Shown here: piece after piece, positions 52,971 through 63,942 of the stretch
How positions within the stretch are numbered: the stretch's first letter is position 1
Layout: each line of letters opens with the position of its first letter
From: Acanthococcus lagerstroemiae
Taxonomy: Eukaryota > Arthropoda > Insecta > Hemiptera > Eriococcidae
Assembly: GCA_031841125.1 (NCBI GenBank)
Contig: CM063112.1
Coordinates: 7,280,603 to 7,344,602 of the forward strand
Reading direction: 5' to 3'
Length of the DNA stretch: 64,000 bases
Notes under the pieces: model-generated
Told to the model about the DNA's origin: nothing
Databases searched by the model: none
What the model saw: only the letters and a program-made list of their open reading frames with translations
Made by a program: the position numbers and the translations under genes

Positions 52971-54127
52971 CAGGGATGTACTTATAGGGGGAGGGGGAGC
53001 TGCCCCCTGTGAAATTTTTTACTCAGCAGTTAGGAAAATTTACCATTTTAGTCAGCCGAAGTTGGAAAACTTCGGTAGAGTTGAAATTGGGAATTTTGAG
53101 TTGAGAAGCTGAGAAAACCCAACAAATGAGAATTTTCAGTTGAGAAGTTAGAAAGTCCTACAATTGAGAATTTTGAGTTGAAAGGTTGGAAAAATCCAAC
53201 CATTGAGAATTTTGAGTTCAGAAGTTGGTAAAAATCGAACAATTGAGAATTTTGAATTGAAAAGTTGGAAAGATCCCACCATTGAGAATTTTGAGTTGAG
53301 TAGTTGGGAAAATCGAAAAATTGGGAATTTTGAGTTGGCAAGTGGGAAAGATCCAACAATTGGGGGGTTTGAGCTGAGAAGTCGAGAAAATCTAAATATG
53401 AGAATTTTGAATTGAAAAGTTGAAAAGATCCAACCATTGAGGATTTTGAGTTTGAGAAGTTGAGAAAATTGAACAATTGGGAATTTTGAGTTGGGAAGTT
53501 GGAAAAATCCAACAGTTGGAAATTTTGAGTTGGGAAGACGAGAAAATCCAACAATTGGGAATTTTGAGTTGAGAAGTTGGAAAATCCAACAATTGAGAAT
53601 TTTGAGTTGAAAAGTTGGGAAGATCCAACAACTGGGAATTTTGAGGTGAGAAGTTGGGAAAATTCAACAATTGGAATTTTGAGTTGAAAAGTTAGAAAGA
53701 TCCAGTCACTGAGAATTTTGAGTTGAGAAGTTGGGAAAATCCAACAACTGAGAATTTTGAATTGAAAAGTTGGAAAGATCCAACCATTGAGAATTTTGAG
53801 TTAAGTAGTTGGGAAAATCGAACAATTGGGAATTTTGAGTTGGCAAGTGGGAAAGATCCAACAATTGGGGGGTTTTGAGCTGAGAAGTCGAGAAAATCCA
53901 ACAATTGAGAATTTTGAGTTGAAAAGTTGGAAAGATCCAACAACTGGGAATTTTGAGTTGAAAAGTTGAGAAAATTCTACAATTGGAATTTTGAGTGGAA
54001 AAGTTAGAAAGATCCAGCCACTGAAAATTTTGAGTTGGGAAAATCAAACAGTTGGGAATTTTAAGTTCAGTCACTTGGCACTTTTACACTCCCCCCCCCC
54101 CCCGGAAAACTCTTCGATACGTCCCTG
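52971..54127. mobile_element. hAT-type MITE with expanded ~41-bp minisatellite core
   Basis: The outer ends CAGGGATGTACTTA and TCGATACGTCCCTG, and the subterminal TTTACTCAGCAGTTAGG-like block, place it in the CAGGGACGTACCGA family. Flanks GCTAAAAA and GCTAAGAA form an 8-bp duplication with one mismatch. Between about 53085 and 54065 the sequence is a minisatellite of roughly 41 bp, GAATTTTGAGTTGAGAAG then TTGGGAAAATCCAACAATTG. About two dozen units are present, several of them copied in blocks (53200-53400 closely repeats 53690-53890). The compact member at 63741 has only one or two such units. Minus-strand ORFs (53048-53554 and others) are a repeat artefact. Confidence 0.9.
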
Positions 54128-55674
54128 GCTAAGAATTCAGGCTTCATAGTCCGACACACCTCAGTCAACTTTAGTAACATCTTTTCTACCGGGAGTTTAT
54201 GTAACAGTCGAAATGATACATTATTCCTCGAAGTTAATCACAGAGCAGGAATGTGCTTCAATTCAGGTTAATAGTGTAATGCAGTATCATTGTTACGGAT
54301 TAGCATGGTGTATAGCTGCTGTCAGTTTCAGTAGGTACCTAGGTCTCTCAGCTCTTATTGTATATTAGCCCCTCTGCTCCAGAAGGTAAAGTGCCATAGC
54401 AGTATCCAAATTAACGAGTTTTAGCTACTGTAACTTATTGTTGATTCGACCGGGCAAACTGAAACGCTCGTGCACTGACATCCAAACAATGCATCCGACA
54501 CGTTATCAGCTATTTTCCTCTAATCACACTCAATGGAGGCGCGCATCTACTTCCGCATTCCTGTCACCAATGCCACCGATTTGCATCCAGACGTTTTTTG
54601 ACAGATGGGTCGACAAGAAAACTAGAATTCTCATTACTGAAGCTATCTCCAGCTCCCAACCTCCCAAGACCAATCTGGATAGATGGTCGAGGGAGTGGCA
54701 AAACGAAACGTAACCCATTAGGAAATACCGCAGTCTTATCACGAAGTCGTCTGCAGTACTTCTCGGACCGAGCTCGTATTCTTTTTGTAATTACAGTCTA
54801 GAGAATTACGTTTAACCTTAACTCCGCATGTCATGCAGGTACATGTTCACAATCGGCTATTACAATTCCTAGAGACCATTTATGCTCGATAAAGAAAATA
54901 ATAATGAATGAGGGAAAAAAAAACATTTACGGAGATCCGAGATGAAATCGGACCGCATTTGAAAACAAATATTACATCAGTGTACCGTACTTAACTACAT
55001 GAGCACTCGAGAGCACGTGCCTCAGTTTTGGCGTAAGTACAGCAATTCGTGAAATATTCGTGGCACGATTTTAAATTGTACCGAGCATCGATTCATAAAA
55101 GAATATAGAATTTTGATTACGGACGCTTTTTTCTAGTATTTTCTTTTCGTACACAAATAGTTATCGAACTATGCGTATTATTTCCAACATGACCGAGTTT
55201 GCTTTCACATACGAAAAAAAAAAAAAAAAAAAAAGTTTACATAATTCGTTTTACTGCTAGCCTATAACAGGCGGTGTTCTAGCGTGCCTACACTTACTTA
55301 TGCATTCTCAAAGGAAATTACAACACGACGGTATTCGAGTATACCTGCCTACTATGATTTCGCTGTGTCCTGATTTTGTTTTCCAATTAGACGATGTAGA
55401 CGCATTAACCGAGCTGGGCTCGGAAAGCGGAGACGGTAATTAGTATGCGGATGGTCGATCAACTCGGCATTGTTTTGCTTCGGGTGTCCTCCCCGAAAAG
55501 GAAATGCTGAAATGTATGGCACCACGGCATAGCGGTGCCCAGCAGCAACTGCGAAAGTGAAGTGATGTGTGTCGACGGCTGTCTACATGCCACGCGCCCA
55601 CAGCAGACATTCCGAGAAAGAATCTAAGACAACTTCTGTGCTATACGGAAAGCGAGTGAGCGAGTCAGTGGTAT
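54128..55674. other. Unique-looking stretch
   Basis: No repeat family recognised. An A20 run lies at 55215. ORFs at 54438-54801 have no known domain. Confidence 0.35.
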
Positions 55675-55823
55675 AGTCGAGGGGAGGTCGTAGGCGTTGG
55701 ACCCTCTTTGCGACTTCGTCAAGTAGTTGGTTTTCTAATTGTAGCACTTGGTCTAACACCTTCTCAGTCCTTAGGTTAAGATCAGACCTCTCAAACACTA
55801 TACTGGTTACGCCCCTGGAGGGG
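55675..55823. mobile_element. MITE-like element, pair with 35676-35815
   Basis: Contains AGTAGTTGGTTTTCTAATTG, GTCTAACACCTTCTCAG, TCTCAAACACTATACTGG and ends GGTTACGCCCCTGG. The left end is eroded. It is followed by AGTCTTGAAGAGTC-type minisatellite words at 55870-55920. Confidence 0.55.
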
Positions 55824-57654
55824 TGTTAGGGATTATTCAAAGAAACCTAAACCTTAGCAAGAACCATAAAGAAGTCTTGAAGAGTCACAAACAAGCGTTG
55901 AAGGAGGCTTGAAGATGTTAAATCAGTTCTCGAATCATCAGACTATATTTGTTGCAGGCCGCCGGGAATTTGCCCGATAAGCCATTCCACCCCTGATTGT
56001 CGTAGAGAGACTTTTTGAAGCATTAGGTAGGCATATATGTCACTCTGCTAAGCATTTTCTCATTTCACTAATTTGTCGATGTACCTTTTTTTTAATCTCG
56101 CGAGGGGCCAAGGTCCCGCCTGGCGGCCAGTCCGGAACTTTCTCCGGTGGCTCCTTGTATTCGTCGAAAAACATAGAACTGAACATCAGGGTGTCTCCCC
56201 TCCACTACCTTACATACCTTCGAATAGGTTTAGCGCGTGGTTTGGGAGGGGAACTCACATTTTTAAAGCGAAGTATTATACAAATGAAAATATTTACAAT
56301 ATTAAGCTAAACTATGACTATACTGTCTGTCATCTGTCGACCAGTCAGTCAATGTCTCAGTCAGCTTGAGATTGTCTATTGTCTCCTTCAATTTCACGAC
56401 ATGTCCCTATCGGCTTCCATCTTCCTTCCCCGCCGCTACTTCGGCAACACACCCATGACGAGTGGGTCGCTCCAAGTAGAGGGGGCCGCCTTCATGGTCA
56501 ACTGGTTACCACAAGACTTCAACCTCAAGTTCTTTGTCGCGTCCTCAAAGTGGGTCGAGCAGATGAGTCGAGTATCAGGTTCTAGGGTCTCCTACCAGTG
56601 ACGCTCCTCGGGACGGGGGACTTTCACAGGAGCCGAGGTGTCACTGGGCTCTCCTCTCTCCATCGACCTTTCTCACCCACTGCGGTCATTGTCTCTTCTG
56701 CTGCTACAGCTTCGGTGGAGTGCCGCTTCACGGATGTTCGTTGACGATGGTCTCGCCCTCTTCTGGGCTCTTCATCAGTCTGGGGCCACTCTCTTCCAGG
56801 CTCTTCGACTGGCGGCCACGGGTTCTCCCTGATTCCTGCTAGTCATTATTGGTGTGCCGCCGACAGGGGCACCGGGTACGGGTCCGCCCTGATTCCCGGC
56901 GCTGGAGCCTGCGGTGGCTTCTGGGCAGCGGGTACGGTTCCACCCTGATTCCCGCTGTCCGTTGATTGGTGCTGGTGGTGATCGTCAATGTACCTGCATC
57001 GACATGTCCTCTTATTATGTTCTGCCTCAGACTTTGTTTCTAGAACGTACCATAATCGAACAAGACGTCTGCGCTATACATGTAGTTTTTCTCTATTTGG
57101 GTGTGTAATTATGCAAAGTAACAACTAACGAGAACGTTTTAAAAGTTGTTTAACGCTTCAGTTGGAAACGCGTGTATATGGTAATTAGTAACAAGTATCT
57201 GATGAATAAGATTTTCATTTATGCATAATTTTCGAATAATGACAGACTACGGATTAAGACGTTAGGCAGACATTCGTAATACCAATGGACAATAGGCGTT
57301 CAGGCTGCGGTGCTGCTTAATATTGTTTCAAAACGCCTGGAAATTAATGGAAACATTTGCTTATCTTCCATCTGATATACACGATGGCGCGATCGAAAAA
57401 GGAGAAAATAACGGAGGTGAGCCGTTTAATATTCACCGTGCCTGTTTCATTCTTGTAGCGCACAAAAATACACAGCTTACAATCTCTCGCTTGTTCTTTC
57501 GTCTAATGCCGTACATATTTGTGGTACTACAAACCTATAGATGGCTCAAGGAGAAGGTGAAACAGCGGCAAGTACCACCCATCAGTAAATGCGTGAGTCA
57601 AGGCCGCCTATTTTCAAAATGGGCTCGGCAATCCTGGTTGGTTTCGAAAATAGT
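55824..57654. other. Unassigned; GC-rich block at 56.1-57.0 kb
   Basis: The 56100-57000 block is markedly GC-richer than its surroundings and has long open frames on the plus strand (56314-56601, 56638-56832). A repeated phrase, CGGGTACGG(T/G)TCC(A/G)CCCTGATTCCCG, occurs near 56873 and 56930. It could be the gag/ORF1 part of an unidentified retroelement or a host exon; I do not recognise it. Confidence 0.3.
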
Positions 57655-57930
57655 GTGATACGAACAAGACGTTACAATCGTAGGGCGTGTTACCACCAGA
57701 TCAGAAATATTGGTGCTGTGCGTCGTGGACAGAGCTTATTCAACGTCGTGAAACTCGTGGTTAGTAAGTGAACTGCGACTGCATTCTCTCCAGGACAGAG
57801 AAGGAAAACTCGAACGCAACAAAACCGTGGGGAAAGCAGCGGCAAACTACGTCGACTAACCTGCCCAGGGGAGTCGCGCGTCAGAAACAGCGACCGCAAA
57901 CTTCTGGCATCGGATACGGCGCCTTAAAAA
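57655..57930 (+). mobile_element. SINE, 5' truncated
   Basis: Plus strand: GGGCGTGTTACCACCAGATC, GTCGTGGACAGAGCTTATTC, 'gaaactcgtgg', CCGTGGGGAAAGCAGCGGCA, CTGCCCAGGGGAGTCGCGCG, CGGATACGGCGCC and then an A-rich tail. It lacks the tRNA-like head. This copy preserves the 3' segment missing from 27770-28122. Confidence 0.85.
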
Positions 57931-58629
57931 AAAAAACAAAAAAAAAAACTTAAAATACGTGGCAAAGGATAGTAGTTAGACTATCCGGCCGTGATGACGA
58001 AATGAAATTTGAATCTCCATTGGGACATACTTGCTGAAACTATCATGAGCATTTATCAAATTTCAAATTTTCATTTCATAACTTACAACATAAATCACTG
58101 TGAAAAATATGCATTTTGCTCTGAAACTGAAGACATGGCATCCCTGGTGAGAAACATCCAAAGAGCAGATTCACCACTTGGAGTGATCTAAGTAAAGGCT
58201 TAGCGAAGCGAATCACTTTGAAGGAAAAGGGTAGACAAATCTTCCAACGGAAGCTTTCCAAGTTTCGCGAACAAAGAAATGTTTGCGGTTTTTTAGGCAA
58301 ACGACGTGCAACGAAGTGTAGCCTTATTTTTTGATTTGAGTTTGGAATCGTAAAAATAGGTATTTTTCGGGCCGCATATCCGGAACTCGAATGGCGTTTT
58401 TCCAACTTTTCCCAACTGACCGCCTTGATCGGAGGAGACGAGTCATCTTCCACCTTCTTCAGTCACCACTGCCCTGATTAAGTTGACCACTTTATCAGGG
58501 AGAATTGCCTACCCACTGTCAAAGCTAAATATCTAACCGTGGACTCGTAGTATTCCAGTTGTCATGACTGTATTACGTCCTTTACTGCCGAATCAGCTGG
58601 CAATAATTAAGCTAGGTATATCCCTTGTG
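57931..58629. other. Unassigned stretch
   Basis: No feature is recognised; frames are short. Confidence 0.35.
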
Positions 58630-58905
58630 GTGCTCCCATGCGCATTTGAGGTTATCTGGTATACTCGTACACCCCTTGGCTATTAAACCCCTCAATTTCT
58701 GCGCCCGTTGGTGGTGACCTTGGATCCTCTCCGCAGCCAATCCCATGTGTCTGTTCTGGTGCCAAACTCTCCCCTTCTATAGTTTGGTTTTAGTTTTTGT
58801 TTTTATTTTTATTTTTTATTTTCCATTCTGTACTGTCCTTCACCATTATTGGGACCTTCGGGCACCTGTCGTCGGGGGGACACAATTAATAATAAATAAA
58901 TCTTT
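58630..58905 (+). mobile_element. LINE 3' UTR with TAAA-rich tail
   Basis: The end GGGACCTTCGGGCACCTGTC, GTCGGGGGGACACAATTAA and AATAAATAAAT parallels the end of the CR1/Jockey-like LINE at 18850-18905 (GACCCTCGAGCACCTGTTGG then AAATAAATAAA). Both also carry a T-rich 'gtttttgtttttatttttatt' stretch. It is a 5'-truncated insertion containing only the 3' end. Confidence 0.75.
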
Positions 58906-58989
58906 TCTTTTGGTTGTGAAATTCACAAGCATCTTCATGAGACGGTGAAACTCTTGGCAAAATTAAATCCAGCTATAAAATTCTGATTC

Positions 58990-59115
58990 ATCCTTCTGGT
59001 CACTGATGCGATACTCGGAAGGGTAGTTCCCGATCAGATATGCGGTGTCTGGGGAGCCAATTTTGCATGCGTGAATCGCCATACGCTGCACCAAACATAG
59101 TCCTGATTCGAGTTG
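58990..59115 (+). repeat. Dispersed repeat T, copy 4
   Basis: CTTCTGGTCACTGATGCGAT, ACTCGGAAGGGTAGTTCCCG, GGTGTCTGGGGAGCCAATTT and TCGCCATACGCTGCACCAAA match the other T copies. Its downstream extension (GCGGCATCCCTGGTGGA) is also present at 60960-60977. Confidence 0.8.
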
Positions 59116-59224
59116 GAATTTTCTTTATGCGGCATCCCTGGTGGAACATGGCTCATAAAATCTTCTCCGCTCGCCGTTTTCGTGACGGAATTTGGTGATC
59201 CACGTAGCTATCGTGATTCTGGAA

Positions 59225-59470
59225 ATCGCCGAGCACCCGAACCATCGCCTTAAGTTTTTCGTTCCAGGAGCTCTGTCGTCGACCTATCAATCTTTTCCCA
59301 GCTACCTTGTCTTCCATAATCAATCTTCATATCTCGTAATTTTGACCTCTCATAAATATGTCCCAGATATTGCAGTTTCCTCTCTTTGATGGTATTGAGA
59401 CGCTCGCGAGACATTTTCATTCTTCTATGTACCTCGGCATTTGTAACTTCCTCTGAAGGTTTCATTGGGA
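59225..59470 (-). mobile_element. LINE remnant, C-terminus
   Basis: The minus frame reads EEVTNAEVHRRMKMSRERLN, TIKERKLQYLGHIYER, YGRQGSWEKIDRSTTELLER. This fits 'V-T-N-x-E-V-L-x-R-M...L-L-x-x-I-K-x-R-K-L-x-Y-L-G-H-I...G-K-R-x-x-G-R-R', the region after the RT thumb in many insect LINEs. It is a short fragment. Confidence 0.75.
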
Positions 59471-59479
59471 AACCTCTAC

Positions 59480-59770
59480 CCTAACTAGTCATCGAATTTT
59501 TTCGACCAAATCAGTTTCTTGTTGCTCAATGAAGAATGGGCGACGACCAAGTTTTTGCTTGACGTTTAATACTTACTGCAGATATCGTCGTAACGTCGTA
59601 CGTGGTATGCGAAAGACTTGACTAGCTCTTTTCTGAGACATGTTTTTCGATTTTACCATTTGGAGTGCTTCTTCTACATTCGACCGGTCCCATTCGCCTC
59701 TTTTTGGACGGCGCCACACTCGGTTGCGTACTGCCATCGGAGTCCGAATCCGTGTCGGAGATATCCATAA
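59480..59770 (-). pseudogene. HTH-psq / CENP-B-type DNA-binding domain remnant (pogo/Tigger/jerky-like)
   Basis: From 59770 downward: ATG opens MDISDTDSDSDGSTQPSVAP, then after a +1 frameshift at an A-run (about 59702) comes RGEWDRSNVEEALQMVKSKN followed by MSQKRASQVFRIPRTTLRRY, a helix-turn-helix of the psq type (A-x-x-x-F-x-I-P-x-x-T-L-R-R-x-L). A stop follows, and in the same frame KLGRRPFFIEQQETDLVEKI matches the start of the second CENP-B-like half (L-G-R-x-P-x-F-x-x-E-x-E-x-x-L-V). The family binds DNA; full proteins carry a DDE domain after this, not present here. CTGCAGTAAGTATT at the stop could alternatively be a splice donor, in which case this is a host gene exon rather than a transposon relic. 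Confidence 0.7.
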
Positions 59771-60290
59771 TGTTAGTCTGAAGTTATAAAGACGACTTCA
59801 ATCGCTGCATACATGAAAAAAGAAGGATTCACCGCATTTTCTCCAATTTTTCGAACGATTGAAATGCAATCAACCACGTGGCCATATTAAACAAAAAGAC
59901 AGGTTCGCGACTTTTGTTTTTACTAAATTTCATTTTTCTCGTGGAATATGAACGAATTACCTGTGGTGATGCATATAATCGGAAAGCTCATAAAAGTTTT
60001 TATACTTACGCTAAAATGATGCGGCATACCGGTACTTTGAAGTTGTCACTTTTCTTAGTTTCACCAAAACTCGTATTGCACTACTTGGAAAAAAGTTCCA
60101 TAGAACAGTTAAAAACAGTCGAATCAGGTTCGAACCTTTTGTAATGTAGATAGCGCCATAACCGCCTCCTAACAGTACAGCCAGATTTCAAAAATATCCC
60201 AAAGGTGCTGATATCTGAGAGGGTGGCCATACTACCCTTCAGTACCTCATATGAGTTGTGTTCGCAGTACTAATTTCAAAAAGCGTGGCC
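59771..60290. other. Unassigned stretch
   Basis: The plus frame at 59878-60144 encodes a hydrophobic start and no recognised domain. No repeat was found. Confidence 0.35.
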
Positions 60291-60309
60291 GCAGTCAATT
60301 TTCAATAAT

Positions 60310-60620
60310 ACGTGTAGAATAGTAGAATTGTAGGCAGTCTTAAATCTGTACAAATGGGAAGGAAAATTACTGCACACAGGTTGTGCCATATGTATAATGA
60401 AATGGGAACCTAACCTACAACAAGAATCTGTAAAATTGTAAGCCCTAGGCAGTCCTAAGTCAGTACAAATGGGAAGGAAAATCTCACTGCGCACGGGTTG
60501 TGACATATGTATAATGAAATGGAAACCTAACCTACAACGAGAATCTGTAGGATTGTACAATTGTAGGCACTAGACAGTCTTAAGTTTGTAAAAATGGGAA
60601 GGAAAATCACTGCGTAGGTG
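60310..60620. repeat. Tandem repeat, ~115-125-bp period
   Basis: AAATGGGAAGGAAAAT(C/T) occurs near 60352, 60467 and 60592. Between them GTGCCATATGTATAATGAAATG and GAACCTAACCTACAACAAG are repeated. Two full units and a partial third. Confidence 0.85.
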
Positions 60621-62736
60621 GTAAGGGAGCCAATTTGGATATTAAAATCCATACTGGGAGCAAATTCGGATTTGGTGGCCTAAAGAATGCATGTTAGAAC
60701 TCTCACCGCGTAACACCTTTGATGAAACGATCTAAAGAATAGATTCTCCGCTGAGGTTTTGATTCAAGAGGCTTCTTAGTGGAATTATTGGCAGGATCAA
60801 CGTAAATTAGAACTTTAACTACAAATTCTGAACGAGGTAATGTTTCTTTTGTAACAATAAGGAAAAATGTCGTTACCAGCTAAATCTTTGAAAACGTTAT
60901 GTCATAGTCCATCACTTACTGCTGTATAGCCCCGATTCAAGTTACAGTTTTCACCATACGGCATCCCTGGTGGACCACCAAAGCAACGGATTTACCGCGC
61001 TGAGGCCAGGTTTGCTTACTTTCTAGTCTGAGATTAAGCTCACCGAATTTGTCCCATAGAACCAACTTCGCCACGGTCAATCTCACGCTTCAGAAACTGT
61101 ATGCCCAGCAAGCTGTGATATGATTAAGCTATACAGAGTATTCGAGACGAGTTTCCTCCAAGATGATTAAAGTTTATTCTGGCATCCGACCATGTCCGTT
61201 CACAGGTCAATCCCATGATACCGTTATCCATTCGAACGGTTATTGGCGCCCTTGCCTTGTGCAACGCGGCCAAATAATCGACATCAAATTACTTTTTAAA
61301 TAATTGTCTCCACGCGTGAAAGGCTCGTATTTACGATAACAAAATACGATATAACGAATTAAATCGAAAATTAGCGATCACCACGATTAGTCTGTCTCAA
61401 TTGCTCGGCTTTAAATGGCTTCACAGAGGTAGAGCTGTCGCAGACACGTTACCCCCATAATTGCTTAATGATCTTCCGTCGCTGACCAGCCTGAGCCAGA
61501 CTGAGCTCGAGGAAGACGAGACCAAAAAAATATAAAAGACTTGTCCGATCTTTTGATGTCGCTTTCTACGGCCGTTCTGGCCGCGTGAACCGGACCGTGT
61601 AATCATTCGCGTCGCCCAACTAGGACTTGATTATGAATTTTCACCGCGTGCTACCTACCGTTGGTTTCATAGATAATATTTTATCGAGAAATGTGTCGGC
61701 TAGTTTTAGTAGGAAAAAAGCAACGTGGGAATGGCGAAATATCGCCGACTAAAACAGAATCTGGTTCAGGCACCCATACAAGACTCACTGGTGCCTGGTG
61801 TTCTAAAAGATCAGTATCGCTGACTGCAGGGCACAATACGTTGGTTAAATATTGCTGGTCGCGGTGTGCTGTTGTGCCATAAACTTGGAAACAAGATGGA
61901 TGAAAATGGATTGCGGAGGTTCTGTTTGGTTGCTGGAATGAGTACACTTGCAAGCAGGTTGGATGAAGACGGAATGCGGAGGTTCTATTTGATGGCTGAA
62001 AATGAGAACTAACACATGGTCCACATGAATGTACCATATGATATCTGCGAGGAAAATGAATCAGTCTAGTCGACACTCTTGTAGACCAGCTACTGGACCT
62101 ACTCGTACGCCAGACATTGTTTTCTAGTAAACTCAGACATTGCTGTCCAGTAAACTGTCTTTAAAGAATCTACCTATATTAATGTAGAGGTTGAAAAGGA
62201 GTGAGCATTTTGTTCAGTAGACAGACTTCATTGAATTTGCTTTCGAGTTTGTGTGACAAACAGATGTAATTCCAGACAAGGTTGCCCAGAACATTCGTTC
62301 TCTTTAGTCATAAATTCTTGTTGGTAGTGAATGGGGGAAGGGATGTCCAGCCAAAGATTTTTTAGAAGAGCGGATTCAAGCCTCTCGGGTCAATAAAGCG
62401 ATGACATTCCCCGAAAAACTCGAACATTGAAGTGAACAGGAATGTAGACACTTTTTTTTATTTTCTTCTTCAAAGTTTCATATTTAGGGGTGTCATTAAA
62501 TCGCCCAATAAACCGTAGTGTACGACCAATGAGGGTGAAATGTAACGACTGAAAAGTTAGTTCTTGGAAAAAAGAAGTATAACGAACCATAAACGAAATG
62601 GATGCTCGATAAAATATTTCTATTTGAATAGAAAAAAATGTCAGCTCAATTACAAAATAAGTTGAACAATCAAAAGTATGAGTATTAAGTAGCGAACATT
62701 GCTCACTGATGTAACTGAAACTTGACTTCCAGAGCC
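60621..62736. other. Largely unassigned; contains T-repeat piece and a 62-bp doublet
   Basis: 60929-60977 carries the distal part of repeat T. At 61885-62005 two ~62-bp units repeat (GGATGAAAATGGATTGCGGAG and GGATGAAGACGGAATGCGGAG). No gene is recognised elsewhere; ORFs at 61421-62076 (-) are without domain. Confidence 0.4.
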
Positions 62737-62974
62737 TACAAATTTGTGAAACACTTGAGTGAGACTAGAGAGGCGCTTGGGGGGAAAGTGAATGAATAAA
62801 CAGTGGACTTGAGGGTGGTTAGGGATCCTTAGAATCGAGAGGTTGCTCTCAGCCCGAGCCCTGGAATCCGCCCTTTCGAGCATCATCTCAGAAACGTCGG
62901 GGAGGCTGTTAGGGCTGTCCTAGCCCTTTTCTCTTCTTGCCGAAAAATCGGCGTAGGTCGAAATGTAGCGAGTT

Positions 62975-63043
62975 GCTACATGGGCTCGAACCCGGGACCT
63001 CCGGATTCCGAGACCAGCGCGCTATCCACTCGGCCGACCAGAC
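62975..63043 (-). repeat. tRNA-like sequence (SINE head or tRNA pseudogene), copy 1
   Basis: The minus strand reads GTCTGGTCGGCCGAGTGGAT (A-box TGGTCGGCCGAGTGG), AGCGCGCTGGTCTCGGAATC and GGGTTCGAGCCC (B box). The internal RNA polymerase III promoter elements are therefore intact. The acceptor ends do not pair well, so I do not call it a functional tRNA. Confidence 0.7.
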
Positions 63044-63514
63044 CCCTAGGGGGTCCTAAAAATGAAAATAACTAGGTGAGAGGAGGCGGACAAGGAAGAT
63101 TGGGTTATCATTTTGAGGGAGAGCAGAAAGAGATGGAAGGCACTTTGATGGAGCTAAATTTTTCCTTATCTATACCAGTTACAAGAAAGTGAAAGTGACT
63201 CGGATCTGAAAAACACTTGAGTGACACTTCTGGAGAGCTGTTGGAAAAAACATTTGGGGTAAAATTAAAAAACAAAATAGCGAACCTATGATTGCTGGGG
63301 GATCATTAAAGTCAAGAAGAGTCAAAAACAGTAAAACTGACTCGGATCCGGGTCATACTTGTGTGAGGATGCCAGCAAGGAAAAATGGGCTAATTGCCTC
63401 TTTTTCTAATTTGCTCTCACCCGAACCCTGGAATCTACCCTTTTGAACATTACTTCGGAGACATCTTAGCCTTCTTCCCTTCTGGCAGAAAACCCGGCCT
63501 AGGTCGAAATCTGG

Positions 63515-63570
63515 CGAGTTGCTACGTGGGCTCGAACTTGGGACCTCCGGATTCCGAGACCAACGCGCGG
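63515..63570 (-). repeat. tRNA-like sequence, truncated copy 2
   Basis: The same B-box half (CGGAATCCGGAGGTCCCAAG, TTCGAGCCCACGTAG) is present, but the A-box half is lost after GCGCGTTGGTCTC. It lies in the second tandem unit. Confidence 0.7.
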
Positions 63571-63740
63571 GGAAAAGTGAAAAGAAAGAAGTGCTCTTTG
63601 ATGGTGATGAATTTTTCCTCATCCTATACCGGCTGCAAAAAGGTAAAACTAACTAGAGCATGAAAAAAAGTTGAGAGAGACTTGAGGAGTGTCTATGAAA
63701 GAGAGCACCTGAGGGGAAAACGTGTAATATATTTTTCAAT

Positions 63741-63942
63741 CAGGGACGTACCGATCCAATGGGGGGAGGAGCAGGGAGCAACTTACCCCTCCCTGTAGGA
63801 GTTTTTCACTCAGCAGTTGGGAAAATCCAACAACTTAAAAGGTTCTTCTTCTTGTGCATTGATACTTGGGAATTCTGAGTTGAGTCAGTTGGGATTTTCA
63901 CAATTTTTACTCCCCCAGAAAAAACTCTTCGGTACGTCCCTG
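63741..63942. mobile_element. hAT-type MITE, compact member of the CAGGGACGTACCGA family
   Basis: It starts CAGGGACGTACCGA and ends TCGGTACGTCCCTG, a perfect inverted pair. Flanks TTTTCAAT and TTTTCAGT are an 8-bp duplication with one mismatch. At 202 bp it is the shortest copy and a good proxy for the ancestral form: subterminal G- and C-rich blocks, CACTCAGCAGTTGGGAAAAT, then TTGGGAATTCTGAGTTGAG. Confidence 0.9.

Larger units (their letters stand above)
62737..63660. repeat. Two tandem ~460-bp units, each with a tRNA-like segment
   Basis: AAACACTTGAGTGA starts units at about 62738 and 63213, and a similar AAAGTTGAGAGAGACTTGAG begins a third at about 63668. Each unit carries TTGCTCTCA-CCGA-CCCTGGAATC, the CGGAGAC-type segment, GTAGGTCGAAAT, a tRNA-like inverted segment, and 'tttttccttatctataccagtt'. 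Spacing is about 475 and 455 bp. Confidence 0.75.

Noticed and set aside
53048..54074. Long minus-strand ORFs encoding FSTQNSQLLDF-type repeats
   Set aside because: They arise because the ~41-bp minisatellite lacks stops in some frames; the same peptide appears in several frames and is tied to the MITE boundaries. Not a repeat protein gene.
52971..54127. CRISPR-like array
   Set aside because: Regular repeats, but there are no unique spacers, the units are contiguous, and the sequence is inside a eukaryotic transposon.
61681..62076. Minus-strand ORF with an internal repeat as a protein gene
   Set aside because: The repeat in the protein reflects a ~62-bp DNA doublet; no recognised domain, no splice sites.
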